This document shows positions 21,177 through 33,471 of a DNA stretch of 64,000 nt, one piece after another. The notes below the pieces were generated by a model. It was not told where the DNA came from, searched no databases, and worked only from the letters and a program-made list of their open reading frames with translations. Positions within the stretch are counted from its first letter, which is position 1; each line of letters opens with the position of its first letter. The stretch is taken from assembly GCA_019454045.1 (NCBI GenBank), contig SKCR01033661.1:186001-250000 (forward strand), written 5' to 3'. The translations under genes and the position numbers were made by a program. The stretch is from Zanthoxylum bungeanum (Eukaryota > Streptophyta > Magnoliopsida > Sapindales > Rutaceae).

Positions 21177-22554
21177 ATTTAGCAAGAAGGTAAACTTCTC
21201 CCTGCCATCAAGTCACCCAATTAGGCACCCAAAAAAAAAGGATAAAGAAATGCCAATGTGCTCTAAACAACTTCAAGAAAATATACATACAATGTCATGG
21301 ATTTTTTAAAGTTCATACACAATAACAGTTAAACGAGAATACATTATGAATGAGATGAATTCAGAGGAGACCATATCTGGAACCATTGCAAAGTGAAAAA
21401 AAATTTGGGGGAGGCCATATTTGGAACCATTGGAAAGTAAAAAAAACAGACATAAAGTGTTGTCATTGGAAATATAAATCTAAAGTCCTAAAATAGTAAA
21501 AACCAAGGCATGCAGTGGTATTCCATGTAGATGAAGAACAAATAGTAAATAAATTGAAAAAACAGGCACAACCAGAGGTGAGATTGCAAAACATCCTTCA
21601 ATATATAACATGCCTTGGAGCTCAATCATTAATCTTTTTGTTACATGGGAAAGAAGTGTCAAAGACCAATGATCAGCTTGGAAGAAATACCATACATAAA
21701 GCTTTCTTCTATCAAATGCATCAATAGACATTGCATGTCTATCTCAATCCATTCCAAATGACTAAATCAATTAAGAATTAAAAGCCATCCAACACTAAAG
21801 CAGTCCTGAGTGACCAATACTTCATTCCCAGATATTCCCATATAATATGACTACCAGAGGCCTAAAATTAATAGACAAGTCAATCACATCACACCCCATA
21901 ATTCTATCGAAACCATTTCCAACATCCTTCCATCAATACTCAAGTAACAGAAATTAAAACTTCCAGCTTTGATAATCCTTAAAGTGGTTTAAGAGAGAAA
22001 TTGAGTTTATGAGACTCACTAAAAACAAGTAAAGAATCTGCAGAACAAATAGAATCCGTTGGATCACCAATCAGATAGAGCTTCCAATTCCAATAAACGC
22101 GTAGTCACCAAACAGGAATCAGTGGATACAAAAAGGTTCCCTCCCTGTCTCTCTCTCCTTTAACTACCATGAATCCTGCAAAATCCATCTTAAGACATTT
22201 TTTCCCTCAACAAGATTAAGATAAAAATAAAAATACACGATTCCAGCTAAAAGGGTATACACAAAAACTCAAACGCATGTAGCAACAAGCAATGTGTAAA
22301 CCATTTTACTATAATAATAATAGAGTAATGATACATCCACGAAAATGCTTTTTGCTTTTTACGCTACACTTCCCATGTTTATCTGCTTTTTGCTTTTTAC
22401 GCTACAATAATCTATATATCTGTCCAAAGAAAGGTGGTCTAATGATGGAGAATTTAAAATTGATACGTGTGAGTTCGATTTTAGATGATGTGTTTTTTTA
22501 AGAGCCTCTGATAGTTAGGGTTTTATCTGTTTCGCTTTAATTCGGATGGTTTCC
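21177..22554 (-). promoter_or_regulatory. Upstream region of the DAR1-like gene
   Basis: This is presumed 5' UTR and promoter, without a recognisable coding exon. The frame of exon 1 is open a short way upstream (to about 21202, GGCAG|GGAG), so a further 5' exon supplying the usual MGW start is possible. Small direct repeats occur at about 21364-21445 (GGAACCATT...AAAGT) and 22347-22407 (TGCTTTTTGCTTTTTACGCT twice). No TATA box or start site is called. Confidence 0.4.
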
Positions 22555-22679
22555 AATATATATATATATATATTAATTTTTAAGTATCTCTATCGTGCCA
22601 CATGGTGACTCACTATTAAATTATAATTAAATTAATAAATTTATTAATAAGAAATCTATTAAATTATAAAATGAAAATA
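22555..22679. repeat. AT-rich repeat, left part
   Basis: A TA dinucleotide run (about 22556-22573) is followed by words such as TTAAATTATAAAATGAAAATA. The sequence continues at 35315 once the inserted LTR is removed, and its words recur through 49-52 kb. The last five bases AAATA are the target duplication of the solo LTR. Confidence 0.7.
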
Positions 22680-23091
22680 TGTAACATCCCCGATCCGGGA
22701 GATGCTACCGGCAGGGAATAGGGCGTACTATCCCCTGAGCCACTAACTTTCTAACTAAGAACCACAATGATACTTTTTCTCATTCCAAAATCTTATGTAT
22801 GGGATCGTTGCCCAAACTTGAAAACATCATTTGCAAGTTCAACATTAACAACTGTATACTCAATAACACTTGCTTTCATAACTTTATAGATATACATTTT
22901 AACCTTATACAACGACTGACGCAATATCAATGACTGATAGATGACTTCTCTTTGATTCTAATTGGACTTTCTCTCTCTCTGACATGACCTGGTGGACCAA
23001 ACCCTCTAGTGATTGTCATCAGTATCCATCCTCTCGAGCTCGTCCTTCAAGAATACCTGCAAAACAGAGAAACTGGGAGTGGGATGGGGGG

Positions 23092-23113
23092 TTAGATCGT
23101 TTGAACGATCTAA
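23092..23113. other. Palindrome conserved in gypsy-type LTRs
   Basis: A 22-bp palindrome, TTAGATCGT then 4 bp then ACGATCTAA. Nearly the same palindrome occurs at 52948-52968 and 53378-53398, followed each time by GTGAG. Confidence 0.7.
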
Positions 23114-23500
23114 GTGAGTGGACAGTTTAAAAAAAAAGGTATTAAAATGCCTTTGAAAATACATGGTTCTAAAACCCAATTCATCTCAAATTATCCTTTC
23201 TGAAATCTCTTTCGTTAACTGAAAATAACATTCTTTCTTTTTGGAAAACTTTTTTTAAAATCTGCTTTTCTGAAAGTTTCTTATAAACTTTATTTCTAGA
23301 AAAACCTTTCTCTGTGAAACTCTCTCTTCTGAAAATCTGTCTCTGAAAACTAATTCTGAAATATATGTTTCTGAAACTGTCTCTAAAAAACCTGACGCAT
23401 GGGGGGCTTTACGTATCGCCGTCCCCCTATACGCCTAACTAGAGCTAGGAGTACAAAACCATGACATCGAGGCATTACGTATCGCCGTCCCCCAAAGCAT

Positions 23501-25528
23501 TGTTGGACAATTATGACCCATAGCGTCACTATTTGTACAAATCATGGTGTTGTTGTACAAATTAACTATGTGATAAGAAGATTGCACTCTTATCATTTGT
23601 GATTAGATCACCTAGATGTATAAATGATAGGAGGTCCTTATGATTAGTTCCTGGATTGAGATGATATGAGACAGTATCAGTCCACGGAGGATTAATCATT
23701 AAATATCCATAGTCGTAGTATTATCGAGACTGGACATCGATAATGCGGAATAGACTAGTATTACACTTGTGTGTGTTATGTGAGATCATAACGGCATAGT
23801 TCTCATATATTTGGGTATAGGATACTCATGCAAGTGTAATAGGAGGTTGTGTTTTACCGATGGTACGGAAAACAGTTTCGCTCTGGATAGACCCCTCGGA
23901 ATTCCATCGGTAGTATAACTATGTGTCTATGGAAGTCCGAAATCAGGGTAGGTGTATTTGGTCTTAACCTGAGACTTGCACCGCTAATACTTGCGACAAT
24001 CGGTATGCTTTAGTTTTGGTCATCCAGGGCTTTAACCGGTTCTGTGTACGCCTCTGCTAGGTATATTGAGAATCGTAGTGTATTGGGTGTGATGTCAAGA
24101 CGGAAGTATCACTCTAGTCATAGTGGAGATGATGTCACGTAGGATACGGTACTAGTGCTCTTAAGTACTGCAGTCATCGGGATATTATGACTAGGTCATG
24201 TATATCCGATAATAGAGACTAGTTACCAGACATCTGACATGTGCTTCGTACGGGGCAGACACATTCCAGCCTCAGACCTAGCACGTGACATTCGATACTG
24301 GATCGCAATACGCAATACTACGTATACTACGCCTGACATAGATTATATATTCCGGTAAGAATATTTCTGGAGAATTGGGTAGGCACGGTGCTTTGCTAGA
24401 AGCCAACCATGTCTTGTAAATCGGTAAGCACGTGGTACGAGGTACGCACGTATTCGGATAATCCGATGACCGTATTTACTGCCAACATATCTAGGGATCT
24501 CTTGGGTCGCTTCCCAAAGATTCACCGATGACAATTGATTTAAATTAGAATTAATCTGGGATTAATTAAGAGAGAAAATTAATCTGTGATTAATTAAGAT
24601 GGAGAAAATTAATCTGGGATTAATTGAGGTATTATTTAATCTGGGATTAAATGTTTTCGGAAAAGAGAGAACGCGATTAATTTGGAATTAATCGGTAAAA
24701 TAAATTTAATAGTTAAATTTGATTTTTCTATTTAATTTATTCGTATGGGCTAAAATTAATATATCGGATATGTTAATATGAATTGAATTTCATTACGAAA
24801 TAAAAGTTGGACTTTAATGCGAACGAGCGAATTAATTTAGAATTAATTCGTTGACGACATTCGTAATATATTTGCGAGGCATCGTTATTTAATTAAATTA
24901 GATTTAATTATTTAGCGACGAAAGTTCGTTTAATCGGATTAAACGGAACCGAGCCACGGCAAATGTTCGTAGAGATATTTGAATTTTGAATTCAAATGTG
25001 GGGCCCACTTCACATGTGGTAGTTGGGAGGGTAGTTGGCATTTATGCCAAGCCACCCACCATCCAACTACCTTGGAATGGTTTTGGTGAAACCATTTACC
25101 CAACTACCTTGTTTAGGTAAAAGGGTAAATTGGTTTTACCTAAAACTCTTCTCTCTCTCTTCACTTGTGTATGCATCACACAAAACACAATTTTTGAACA
25201 AAATGGAAACCCTAATAACCTCTCCATGGGCGTGACCTTCTTCCTCTCCCTCTCTTTGATTTTGTTGCAATTTCAAAGGAGCTAGCACTTCATGGAATCA
25301 ACTAAGGTGATAGGGAAACAACTTCAAAAGCTTGGAATCAACAAAGGAAGGATCTTGGAGATCTTCAACTCAAAGCTTGGAATCAACAAATGAAGCATCT
25401 TGGATCTTGGATCTTCTTCTCAAAATCTTTAAAAGCTCAAATCCATTCAATGTAAGTAATTCCGCAACTTATTTATGAACATGTTTTCATGCTTATTAGA
25501 TCCTTGGCATGTTCTAGGAACACTAACA
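23501..25528 (+). repeat. Copia-2 5' LTR
   Basis: Starts TGTTGGACAATTATGACCC and ends GAACACTAACA. The palindrome array is at about 24540-24960, with repeated ATTAATCTGGGATTAAT-type units. Confidence 0.93.
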
Positions 25529-25529
25529 A

Positions 25530-25542
25530 TGGTATCAAGAGC
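25530..25542 (+). other. Copia-2 primer-binding site
   Basis: TGGTATCAAGAGC follows the LTR by one base and resembles the initiator-Met tRNA primer site with an extra A. Confidence 0.8.
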
Positions 25543-27960
25543 CAATTTTAAGCATGAAAATTTTAAGGTTCATGAGACTAAAATTTGGGGCTTTTATGTT
25601 TTGAGCATGATTCTTTCAAATTGATGCTTTGAGCATGCTTAGAATATGATAACTTAGAGTTATGCATGATTAGATTTGAAACAAATCAAAAGAATCAAAA
25701 GTTAAAATTTACTTAGTGTGGCCGAATTTGATAAGGCAGTGCACTGCAGTTTTTTGTTTTTTGTAACATGAAATAATGTGTTTTAATGCATGTTTAAATG
25801 TTGATTGTTGGTTTGATTGGATTAGAATCAAAGTCAATAAAGTTTATGTTAAAATCAAAGAGCATGTTGAGCATGAAATGATGAATTTAGGATTCAATCT
25901 GTGTTGAGCATGAAATGATGTGTTTTGGCTTCAATTTGTGTTGAGCATGAATTGATGGATTAAGCATGATTAATTAAGTTAATTGGTATTTTGGAAATAT
26001 TGAGTTTAATTAATTAATCATGGCTAATACACTTTAATTAAAATAATTATGATATTTAGAATATTATAATTATGTTAATAAGCCTTTAATCATGTAATGG
26101 GCTAAAAGTGTGTATTTGGGCTTAATGGGCTTGTTTTGACTAAGTTTGGTTTTGGACTTTTGGATTGGATCCAATTGGGCCCAAAACCAATTCCATAAAG
26201 TCCAAATACATCACTTGGCCCTTTAAAGAATTTAATTGGGCCTAATGGGCCTAAATTGATTTGTTGGCAATAGGGTGATTCCTATTGGGCCTTGGCATTT
26301 TGGGTTTGACCCATTATGCCCAAAGCCCATGCCTTAAGAATTAATTAAAAGCCCATTGGACTTTAATTAAAATGACATTGGATGTTATTGGGCCTTTGAG
26401 ACCCATTGAGATTGGATTTGGAATCCAAGTCTTTGAGGCTTGTAAATAAGTATAAATATTTAATTTGGAATTAAATTGGAATTAGTATTGAATACAAATA
26501 AATTGGATTTACAGTTGTAGTTCAATATAATTCAAGAATACTTACTTTGAGTATTTATTCTTAAACGAGTTTGACTCACGCAAATCAAATCGTTGTATGA
26601 ACATTATATGGTCATTAATTCAAAGATTAATTAATTGGATTAGATTGATTGAATAACATGATTTGTATGAATACATGAATGTGTTGTATGAATAATGTAT
26701 ATCGGATGGATATTAGAAGGGCAATGGCAGTTTTGGAAATTGTTGTAATAAGTTTAGAATTTATTAAATTTGACCTACGTGTCCAGCCTTTTATCTCCTT
26801 TCTCATTGTATTTCTCTTCTCACCTATTCCCCTCAATATAAATGAGGTTTCTTTATTGTATTATGTAATTGGGTAGAAGTTAGAATAGTTCTAGCCGAGG
26901 AGAGGAAATGGAGTGATTTGTTCTAGGAACAATTTGTGAGATATCCATCCGCATATCATTATTAATTTATTTATTTATACGCGCTTTATTATGTATTTAG
27001 AATGCATGTTTAAGGGTGTATGATGATGAGACCTTAACAAAGATAATAAATTGGTTGCCAATTTGCACGCGAAAAACCCTCAAAAATATATTAAGCGTTT
27101 TTCCTTCCATTGAGTGATTCTCACTCAAGATCCAAAGTTGGCATTGGTTTCTTGGCCAAAGTCAAGACCTTTGTCAATTGCGGATGTGTTTGAATCATGA
27201 GAGTTTTGTTCCATATCGGTGTCTTGTCCAAGTCGTGATTTGTTGGCCAAAGTCAAGATCATTTCTTGTTTATCGACATTGATTACGAAGCTTTCCATGT
27301 CAATGGGTTCCGCTTAACTGGGATCATTAAGTTTGTTGTGCCAAAGCCAAGGCTTAGTTGATTCAGAGGAAAAAGGTTAGGTAATATATTCGATATGTTG
27401 GCATATATAAGATATATGTTTCGGACTTGGATGTCCACCTACTGGATCTAGGAATTGGATGGGATCCAATTGATCTTAGAGATCTACCTAGTTAAATATC
27501 ATACAGCTTGTTGGCCAAAGTCAAGGTTGTGTGTTATTTAACGGGATCCTAGCCCACTAGGAAACTAGGTTTCCCGAGTACTCCACAGATGGTTAGAGGC
27601 TCGCAGAAAAATTATGGGAGGCAAGAATTAAATTTGCAATATTCGTTTAGATACTTGTCATACGCGCTCAATCAAATATCATTCGTCAAATAAATTAAAT
27701 GTTAGTTGGACTAATATTTAATAGTTGTTTTAATTTAACAGTTAGACTGTATTCAAACTTCTTCATTTATAATGATTATATAATTGGATTATAGTAATCA
27801 ATATATTTTGATTTTACCGATCATTTATAATGATTATATAATTGGATTATAGTAATCAATATATATTTGATTTTAACTAATAAAATTGTAATAAGTTATA
27901 TAGTTAGACTATAATAATCATTACATTAAATTATACCTGGAATCGTTGATTAAATCGTTG
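25543..27960 (+). other. Copia-2 untranslated leader
   Basis: A leader equivalent to that of copia-1, with no meaningful open frame. TTGGCCAAAGTCAAG copies lie at about 27154-27168, 27243-27257 and 27511-27525, and the degenerate GTGCCAAAGCCAAGG at about 27338. It also has many GGGCTT/AAGCCCA words. Confidence 0.75.
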
Positions 27961-28059
27961 GACTATTAGAATCAAGATTAAAATGAAAGATTAATGTTTA
28001 AAACATTATCCTATGGAAAATGTGTTTAAACGACTTTAATTTTCAAATTGGGAATAAAT

Positions 28060-29010
28060 TTCAGGATAGTCCTGAAACTAAGAAGTTACTTTATTTGATA
28101 AAATAACATCTTAGGCCTAAGCCCGGAGTTAAGCAAATAGTAGATCATGATCTTTGGAAGATTCATGTGATGATAACTTTAGTGCTTAATCCATTATGCT
28201 TGCCATAATGACTCCTTAATTTCCTAATCAGAACTAAGGATTAGATCCTTAAAGTATGATGAAGAAATTAAAGGATCTTCATAGATCTATTCTTAGATCT
28301 TAGAAATATTAAATTGCAATTAATAAATCTTGGAGAGTTAATGGCCATTCTCAATGAGACAAAGCCAAAGTTTGCAATAAGGCAAGTAGCGCAAGGCGCA
28401 TCTTACTTCAATATTCTAGAAGGCCAAGGCTTGGCCAAAGGCTTCTAAGAATGTAGAAAATGGCAAAGGAAAAATCATTATAATCTTCTAGGAAGATAAA
28501 GGACATATCCCAAGATGTCTGCCTAAATTTTGGCAAACGGGGTCATTGAAGCATGACTGTCGTATGGACAAAGCAGACATGAAGGAATTGAAGACGAGCA
28601 AGGCTCTGACTTCAAGTATGTTTGTCATAAATATGTTCACTACTAGTATTAAAATTGGATTTTAAATACTTAGTGTGATACATAAATATGCATTGATGTG
28701 CAGAATCTGCTGTGAGCAGGATACTGACTTCAGATGAGATTAATCTGCGAATCGGAAACGGGACGACAGTCGCTGTTTCAACCGTAGATACCTAAGTTTA
28801 GGAACTACCATTTGGGTGTGTACTTAAATTAGGAAACAATTATAATGTAACTAGTTTGACTAGAAACATTATCTCTATATCGAGTATAACTCGTTGCGAG
28901 TATACCTTTATATTCTAGAACACTAAAGTGTTTTATTTTATAAAGATGATATTGAGATAAACACATTAGATGTGAATAACAATATTATATTTTATTTTGA
29001 ATATAAATAA
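28060..29010 (+). pseudogene. Copia-2 gag-protease remnant
   Basis: Fragments of the copia-1 gag are recognisable. A broken zinc knuckle lies near 28520-28560. The protease region begins at 28655 with W-I-L-N-T, then TAG (28671-28673) and TAA (28683-28685) where copia-1 has the DSGCAAH motif. The start of gag is missing and the region is shorter than in copia-1. The same two stops occur in copia-3 and copia-4. Confidence 0.8.
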
Positions 29011-29040
29011 ATCTCAAACATATAATATGACAAACAAATA

Positions 29041-31428
29041 GCTCAAACTGATTTGATCAGATGAGACTTATTTGTGGCAGTGTTGTCTGGGACACAATTA
29101 ACAAGACTCGTATATCCACACTTTTGAAGAGTGGATACTAGGACAGATTTGATTCCACTCAAATAAGTCTACGAATCTAGTTTATTAGGTAAAGTACCTA
29201 AAATACCTTTTACTTGGTGAAAGTGCAAGAACCACCGATCTGTTAGCCCTATTTATAGTAAAGCAAGTGGGCCCATGTCTAGCTAGGCTAGAGGTGGATA
29301 TGAATGTTTCGTGACCTTACGGATGTGGCATCGCGTTATGGTTATATGTTTCTTTTGAAACACAAATCAGAAACTTTTAGAGTTTCGACACGAAATAGAC
29401 GAACAGATCGGCTAATACTTGAAAGAGTATAGTATTCTTTCAATGAGGACTCCTCCCGAAACACGTCAGTTTGACGGTGTGTCCGAACAGAGAAACAGAA
29501 TTTTGTTGGACATGATAAGGTTAATCATGAGTCGCTCTGAGCTACCATTTTCCTTTAAAAGGGATAAGCATTAACAGTGCAATACTTATTTTGAATAAGA
29601 TTCCATAAAAAATCTGTTTGACATATTTCATATTAGATATGAACAGGAAAGAAATTGGGCTTTCTCACTCATGATGATTTGGGAATGCTAGGCATATGTT
29701 TGGATGATACCAAACTAGAACCCAAATTGGATAAGTGCCTAATGTAATTGGTTATCCTAAGGAAACCAAAGTATAGTACTTATACAACTCACTAGAGAAC
29801 AATGTAATTGTTGCTCACCATGCGGTTTTCCTAAGAGGAATACCGATATGCAGTGGTAAGTGGGAGGATAGTAAAACTCGATGAAAAATCGGATTTATAC
29901 TATTCAAGGCACCAAGTCCTTAATGGAACACAAACAGTTCATCAAGGATGAAACTGTACCAGTAATCTTCGAATACACAAGAACCGCGTAGGTCGGAGAG
30001 AGTTAGAAAACAACCTGGGGTATGGGTTTCTGATCTCACCTCATAAAGATGTCAATCTTATTGAGGAATACGAACTGACTACGTATGAGGAAGTGATACA
30101 AGGTATCGACTCCCTATCATGGCAAAGTGCCATGAGTCCGAAATGGATTCCATGTATAACAACTACGTTTGGACACTAGTTGTTGTACCACAAGGCATTG
30201 TGCCTATTGGTACTATATAAGTCTTCAAGGAAGACATACGTGGATGGCAGCATACCAACGTGCTAAGTTAGGCTTGTAGCGGAAAGGTATCGTTATCAAC
30301 ATTATGTTGATTACAACGAAATCTTTTACATGTTGCCACGTTAAATCCATTTGGATAATGCTTGTTGATACTGCATATTTCATTTATGAAATATGGCAAA
30401 TGAACGTCAAAAATGCTTTCCTTAAAAGGAAACCTTTTGGAGGATGTTTACAATATCCTGACGGTTTTGTCGTACCAAAACTAGCAAACAAGGTTTGTAG
30501 GTTATTTGATCCATGTCTGGATTGAAGCAAGCATAAGGTTCTTGGAATTATCGTTTTGATGTAATCATAATGGTTTATGATTTAATTCAAAACGAGAAAT
30601 GACTCTTGTGTATATAAGGAGGTTAGTGGGAGCGCACTGACATTGAATGTCCTAAATAATGATGATATGTCATTTCTTGGAAATGATATTCCCATATTAC
30701 AATCGCAGAAAGCTTGGCTTTCATGAAAATTCTCCGTAGAATTCTTGGGAGAAACAACCTTTATTCCAGGAATAAAGATCTACTGGGATAGATTTAAAGT
30801 TGTTAACACTCTCTGAGAACTCGTACATTGAAAAATGTACGTGACCTGGTGTCTCATACGCTTTGAGCATATGGAGTCACAAACGGGTCAATCGAAGTGA
30901 TAGTCACTGGATTGATATTAAGAACATCCGTTAGTATCTTATAGAACTAAGGATGATGTCTTAAACTATGGAGAAGGAGAACTTGAAGTGACTGGGATCA
31001 CTGCTGTAAGTTTTCTAACCGATAAAAATAACGGTACAATACAGTTTGAATAACGGAACAGTGAGTTGGAAATCTTCCAAGCAAGATACTGTTACCGAAT
31101 AAACAACAAATGCGGGTCATTTCTGCGGCTGAGGCAGCAATAGAAGCCATCTGGGTCATTCACAAATCTAATTAGATTAGATATAGTTCTGTTAGCAGCT
31201 GAGCTAGGCTACAGCGCAGACTAAAGAATTAATGGTCTCATCAACGATCCAGATATATACTTCGACTATTCATCTGGTTCGTTCGGATCATACATCGTGT
31301 CGATGTGATGATCGAATAAATTGCATCAGACGATAATCATACAAATCCGCTGACGAAAGCCTTTCCTCAGCAGTTTGAGCGAACCGTACATAGTTCGGGT
31401 GTAAGACACTCGAGTGACTGGCTATAGG
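29041..31428 (+). pseudogene. Copia-2 pol remnant
   Basis: Pieces of integrase (a GVSEQRNR-like block near 29476-29500), reverse transcriptase (IWQMNVKNAFL, 30393-30425) and RNase H (31290-31420) are recognisable in several frames. There are numerous indels, and the YVDD motif is not intact. It ends at the polypurine tract AAGTGGGAGAT (31431-31441). Confidence 0.85.
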
Positions 31429-31441
31429 CCAAGTGGGAGAT

Positions 31442-33471
31442 TGTTGGACAATTATGACCCATAGCGTCACTATTTGTACAAATCATGGTGTTGTTGTACA
31501 AATTAACTATGTGATAAGAAGATTGCACTCTTATCATTTGTGATTAGATCACCTAGATGTATAAATGATAGGAGGTCCTTATGATTAGTTCCTGGATTGA
31601 GATGATATGAGACAGTATCAGTCCACGAAGGATTAATCATTAAATATCCATAGTCGTAGTATTATCGAGACTGGACATCGATAATGCGGATAGACTAGTA
31701 TTACACTTGTGTGTGTTATGTGATCATAACGACATAGTTCTCATATATTTGGGTATAGGATACTCATGCAAGTGTAATAGGAGGTTGTGTTTTACCGATG
31801 GTACGGAAAACAGCTTCGCTCTGGATAGACCCCTCGGAATTCCATTGGTAGTATGACTATGTGTCTATGGAAGTCCGAAATCAGGGTAGGTGTATTTGGT
31901 CTTAACCTGAGACTTGCACCGCTAATACTTGCGACAATCGGTATGCTTTAGTTTTGGTCGTCCAGGGCTTTAACCGGTTCTGTGTACGCCTCTGCTAGGT
32001 ATATTGAGAATCGTAGTGTATTGGGTGTGATGTCAAGACGGAAGTATCACTCTAGTCATAGTGGAGATGATGTCACGTAGGATACGGTACTAGTGCTCTT
32101 AAGTACTGCAGTCATCGGGATATTATGACTAGGTCATGTATATCCAATAATAGAGACTAGTTACCAGACATCCGACATGTGCTTCGTACGGGGCAGACAC
32201 ATTCCATCCCCAGACCTAGCACGTGACATTCGATATTGGATCGCAATACGCAATACTACGTATACTACGCCTGACATAGATTATATATTCCGGTAAGAAT
32301 ATTTCTAGAGAATTGGGTAGGCACGGTACTTTGCTAGAAGCCAACCATGTCTTGTAAATCGGTAAGCACGTGGTACGAGGTATGCACGTATTCGGATAAT
32401 CCGATGACCGTATTTACTCTGCCAACATATCCAGGGATCTCTTGGGTCGCTTCCCAAAGATTCACCGATGACAGTTGATTTAAATTAGAATTAATCTGGG
32501 ATTAATTAAGAGAGAAATTAATCTGTGATTAATTAAGATGGAGAAAATTAATCTGGGATTAATTGAGGTATTATTTAATCTGGATTAAATGTGTTCGGAA
32601 AAGAGAGAACGCGATTAATTTGGAATTAATCGGTAAAATAATTTAATAGTTAAATTTGATTTTTCTATTTAATTTATTCGTATGGGCTAAAATTAATATA
32701 TCGGATATGTTAATATGAATTGAATTTCATTACGAAATAAAGTTGGACTTTAATAGCGAACGAGCGAATTAATTTAGAATTAATTCGTTGACGACATTCG
32801 TAATATATTTGCGAGGCATCGTTATTTAATTAAATTAGATTTAATTATTTAGCGACGAAAGTTCGTTTAATCGGATTAAACGGAACCGAGCCACGGCAAA
32901 TGTTCGTAGAGATATTTGAATTTTGAATTCAAATGTGGGGCCCACTTCACATGTGGTATTTGGGAGGGTAGTTGGCGTTTATGCCAAGCCACCCACCATC
33001 CTACTACCTTGGAATGGTTTTGGTGAAACCATTTACCCAACTACCTTGTTTAGGTAAAAGGGTAAATTGGTTTTACCTAAAACTCTTCTCTCTCTCTTCA
33101 CTTGTGTATGCATCACACAAAACATATTTTTGAACAAAATGGAAACCCTAATAACCTCTCCATGGACGTGACCTTCTTCATCTCTCTCTCTTTGATTTTG
33201 TTGCAATTTCAAAGGAGCTAGCACTTCATGGAATCAACTAAGGTGGTAGGGAAACAACTTCAAAAGCTTGGAATCAACAAAGGAAGGATCTTGGAGATCT
33301 TCAACTCAAAGCTTGGAATCAGCAAAAGAAGCATCTTGGATCTTGGATCTTCTTCTCAAAATCTTTAAAAGCTCAAATACATTCAATGTAAGTAATTCCG
33401 CAACTTATTTTGAATTTATGAACATGTTTTCATGCTTATTAGATCCTTGGCATGTTCTAGGAACACTAACA
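31442..33471 (+). repeat. Copia-2 3' LTR
   Basis: A 2030-bp copy of 23501-25528, directly preceded by the polypurine tract and followed by AGCAT. Confidence 0.93.

Larger units (their letters stand above)
23501..33471 (+). mobile_element. Copia-2: decayed Ty1/copia element with similar LTRs
   Basis: A 9971-bp element with two LTRs of 2028 and 2030 bp, TG...CA ends and target duplication AGCAT (23496-23500, 33472-33476). Its LTRs differ from each other only in scattered positions and small indels. The gag and pol regions, in contrast, carry many stops, frameshifts and deletions. It is related to copia-1 but belongs to a different subfamily. Confidence 0.93.
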
